In this document: positions 12,492 to 12,792 of the stretch, in pieces
How the letters are laid out: every line of letters starts with the position of its first letter
Position numbering within the stretch: position 1 is the first letter of the stretch
Assembly (NCBI GenBank): GCA_013695395.1
Contig: JACDAP010000533.1
Location: 1 to 12,792 of the forward strand
Length of the DNA stretch: 12,792 nt
Direction of reading: 5' to 3'
Source of the DNA: Solirubrobacterales bacterium
GTDB taxonomy: Bacteria > Actinomycetota > Thermoleophilia > Solirubrobacterales > Solirubrobacteraceae
Position numbers and translations under genes: made by a program
Notes under the pieces: generated by a model
Told to the model about the DNA's origin: nothing
Databases searched by the model: none
Seen by the model: only the letters and a program-made list of their open reading frames with translations

Positions 12492-12792
12492 ATGCGTCGC
12501 CCGACGACCATGCTCGCTGCGGCTGCCCTGCTGCTGGCCTCCCCGTCGGGAGCGCTCGCCGCGGGCGGTGGCGCGGCGGCCGTCCAGGACTGCCAGGACG
12601 GCAAGATCGACGGGAGCTACACCGCGGCCGAGTACCGCGAGGCCCTGGCGTCGATCCCGACGGACGTCGACGAGTACACGGACTGCCGCGACGTCCTCCG
12701 CGCCGCCCAGCTGCGGGCTGCGAGCACGCCCAAGAGCACGAGCACGTCATCGGACGCCACGGCCGGGGCGCCTGCCGTGGGGGGAGCAGCAA
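12492..12792 (+). CDS. Secreted hypothetical protein (partial, C-terminus outside window)
   Basis: The frame from the ATG at 12492 is open to the window end (100 complete codons). The first 23 residues form a clear Sec signal peptide: MRRPTT, a hydrophobic Ala/Leu core, and cleavage site ALA|AGG after residue 23. The mature part begins with a small conserved-looking module holding Cys34 and Cys65: QDCQDGKIDGSYTAAEYREA, then IPTDVDEYTDCRDVLRAAQL. The two cysteines could form a disulfide. A Ser/Thr/Ala-rich linker follows (from residue 78). I recall similar modules in secreted proteins of Thermoleophilia, but assign no function. A weak GGGG (12476-12479) precedes the ATG. An in-frame GTG at 12450 is an alternative start but would spoil the signal peptide. 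Confidence 0.75.
   Translation, partial: MRRPTTMLAAAALLLASPSGALAAGGGAAAVQDCQDGKIDGSYTAAEYREALASIPTDVDEYTDCRDVLRAAQLRAASTPKSTSTSSDATAGAPAVGGAA

Overview
This window is the chromosomal replication-origin neighbourhood of a very GC-rich bacterium. Gene content and order are the classic actinobacterial core: rnpA and rpmH on the minus strand, then dnaA, dnaN, recF, a DciA/DUF721 gene, gyrB and gyrA on the plus strand. Third codon positions are almost all G or C, GTG and TTG starts are common, a DUF4328 membrane protein follows gyrA, and the gyrA intein resembles mycobacterial GyrA inteins. These point to Actinomycetota. The Cys-containing 'DGKIDGSY...EYTDC' secreted protein at the right end and the overall style make me lean to Thermoleophilia/Solirubrobacterales. 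That finer placement is inference from memory of the families, not something proved by the sequence.

Left part (1-2187): the 5' part of rnpA and all of rpmH face left, overlapping by one base. A 293-bp divergent intergenic region separates them from dnaA (GTG start at 648). The 145-bp dnaA-dnaN gap, with the last bases of dnaA, is the best oriC candidate. No canonical TTATCCACA box is visible, but three near-identical TCTGCACA-core sites lie at about 60-bp spacing.

Middle (2188-4740): dnaN, recF and dciA are tightly packed (4-bp gap, then a 4-bp ATGA overlap), so they look like one operon encoding the sliding clamp, the gap-repair/clamp-associated SMC-like ATPase and the putative helicase loader.

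Gyrase (4741-11284): gyrB is preceded by an extended -10 promoter. A good terminator-like hairpin with a T5 tract lies between that promoter and the best TTG start, so attenuation is possible. GyrB carries a roughly 150-residue insert in its TOPRIM/C-terminal half, of the type known from E. coli and absent from M. tuberculosis and B. subtilis. gyrA follows 57 bp later and is interrupted by a complete 420-residue intein with LAGLIDADG endonuclease motifs, inserted directly after the catalytic tyrosine. Both gyrase subunits form the A2B2 supercoiling enzyme; GyrA must be spliced to be active.

Right part (11285-12792): a DUF4328 multi-pass membrane protein, then a 437-bp gap, then the start of a secreted protein that runs off the window. 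The gap is the least explained part. It has a 15-nt match to the 16S rRNA 3' tail (far longer than a normal Shine-Dalgarno) with no correctly spaced start codon, followed by nested stem-loops, a possible 18-codon ORF, and a possible small minus-strand ORF.
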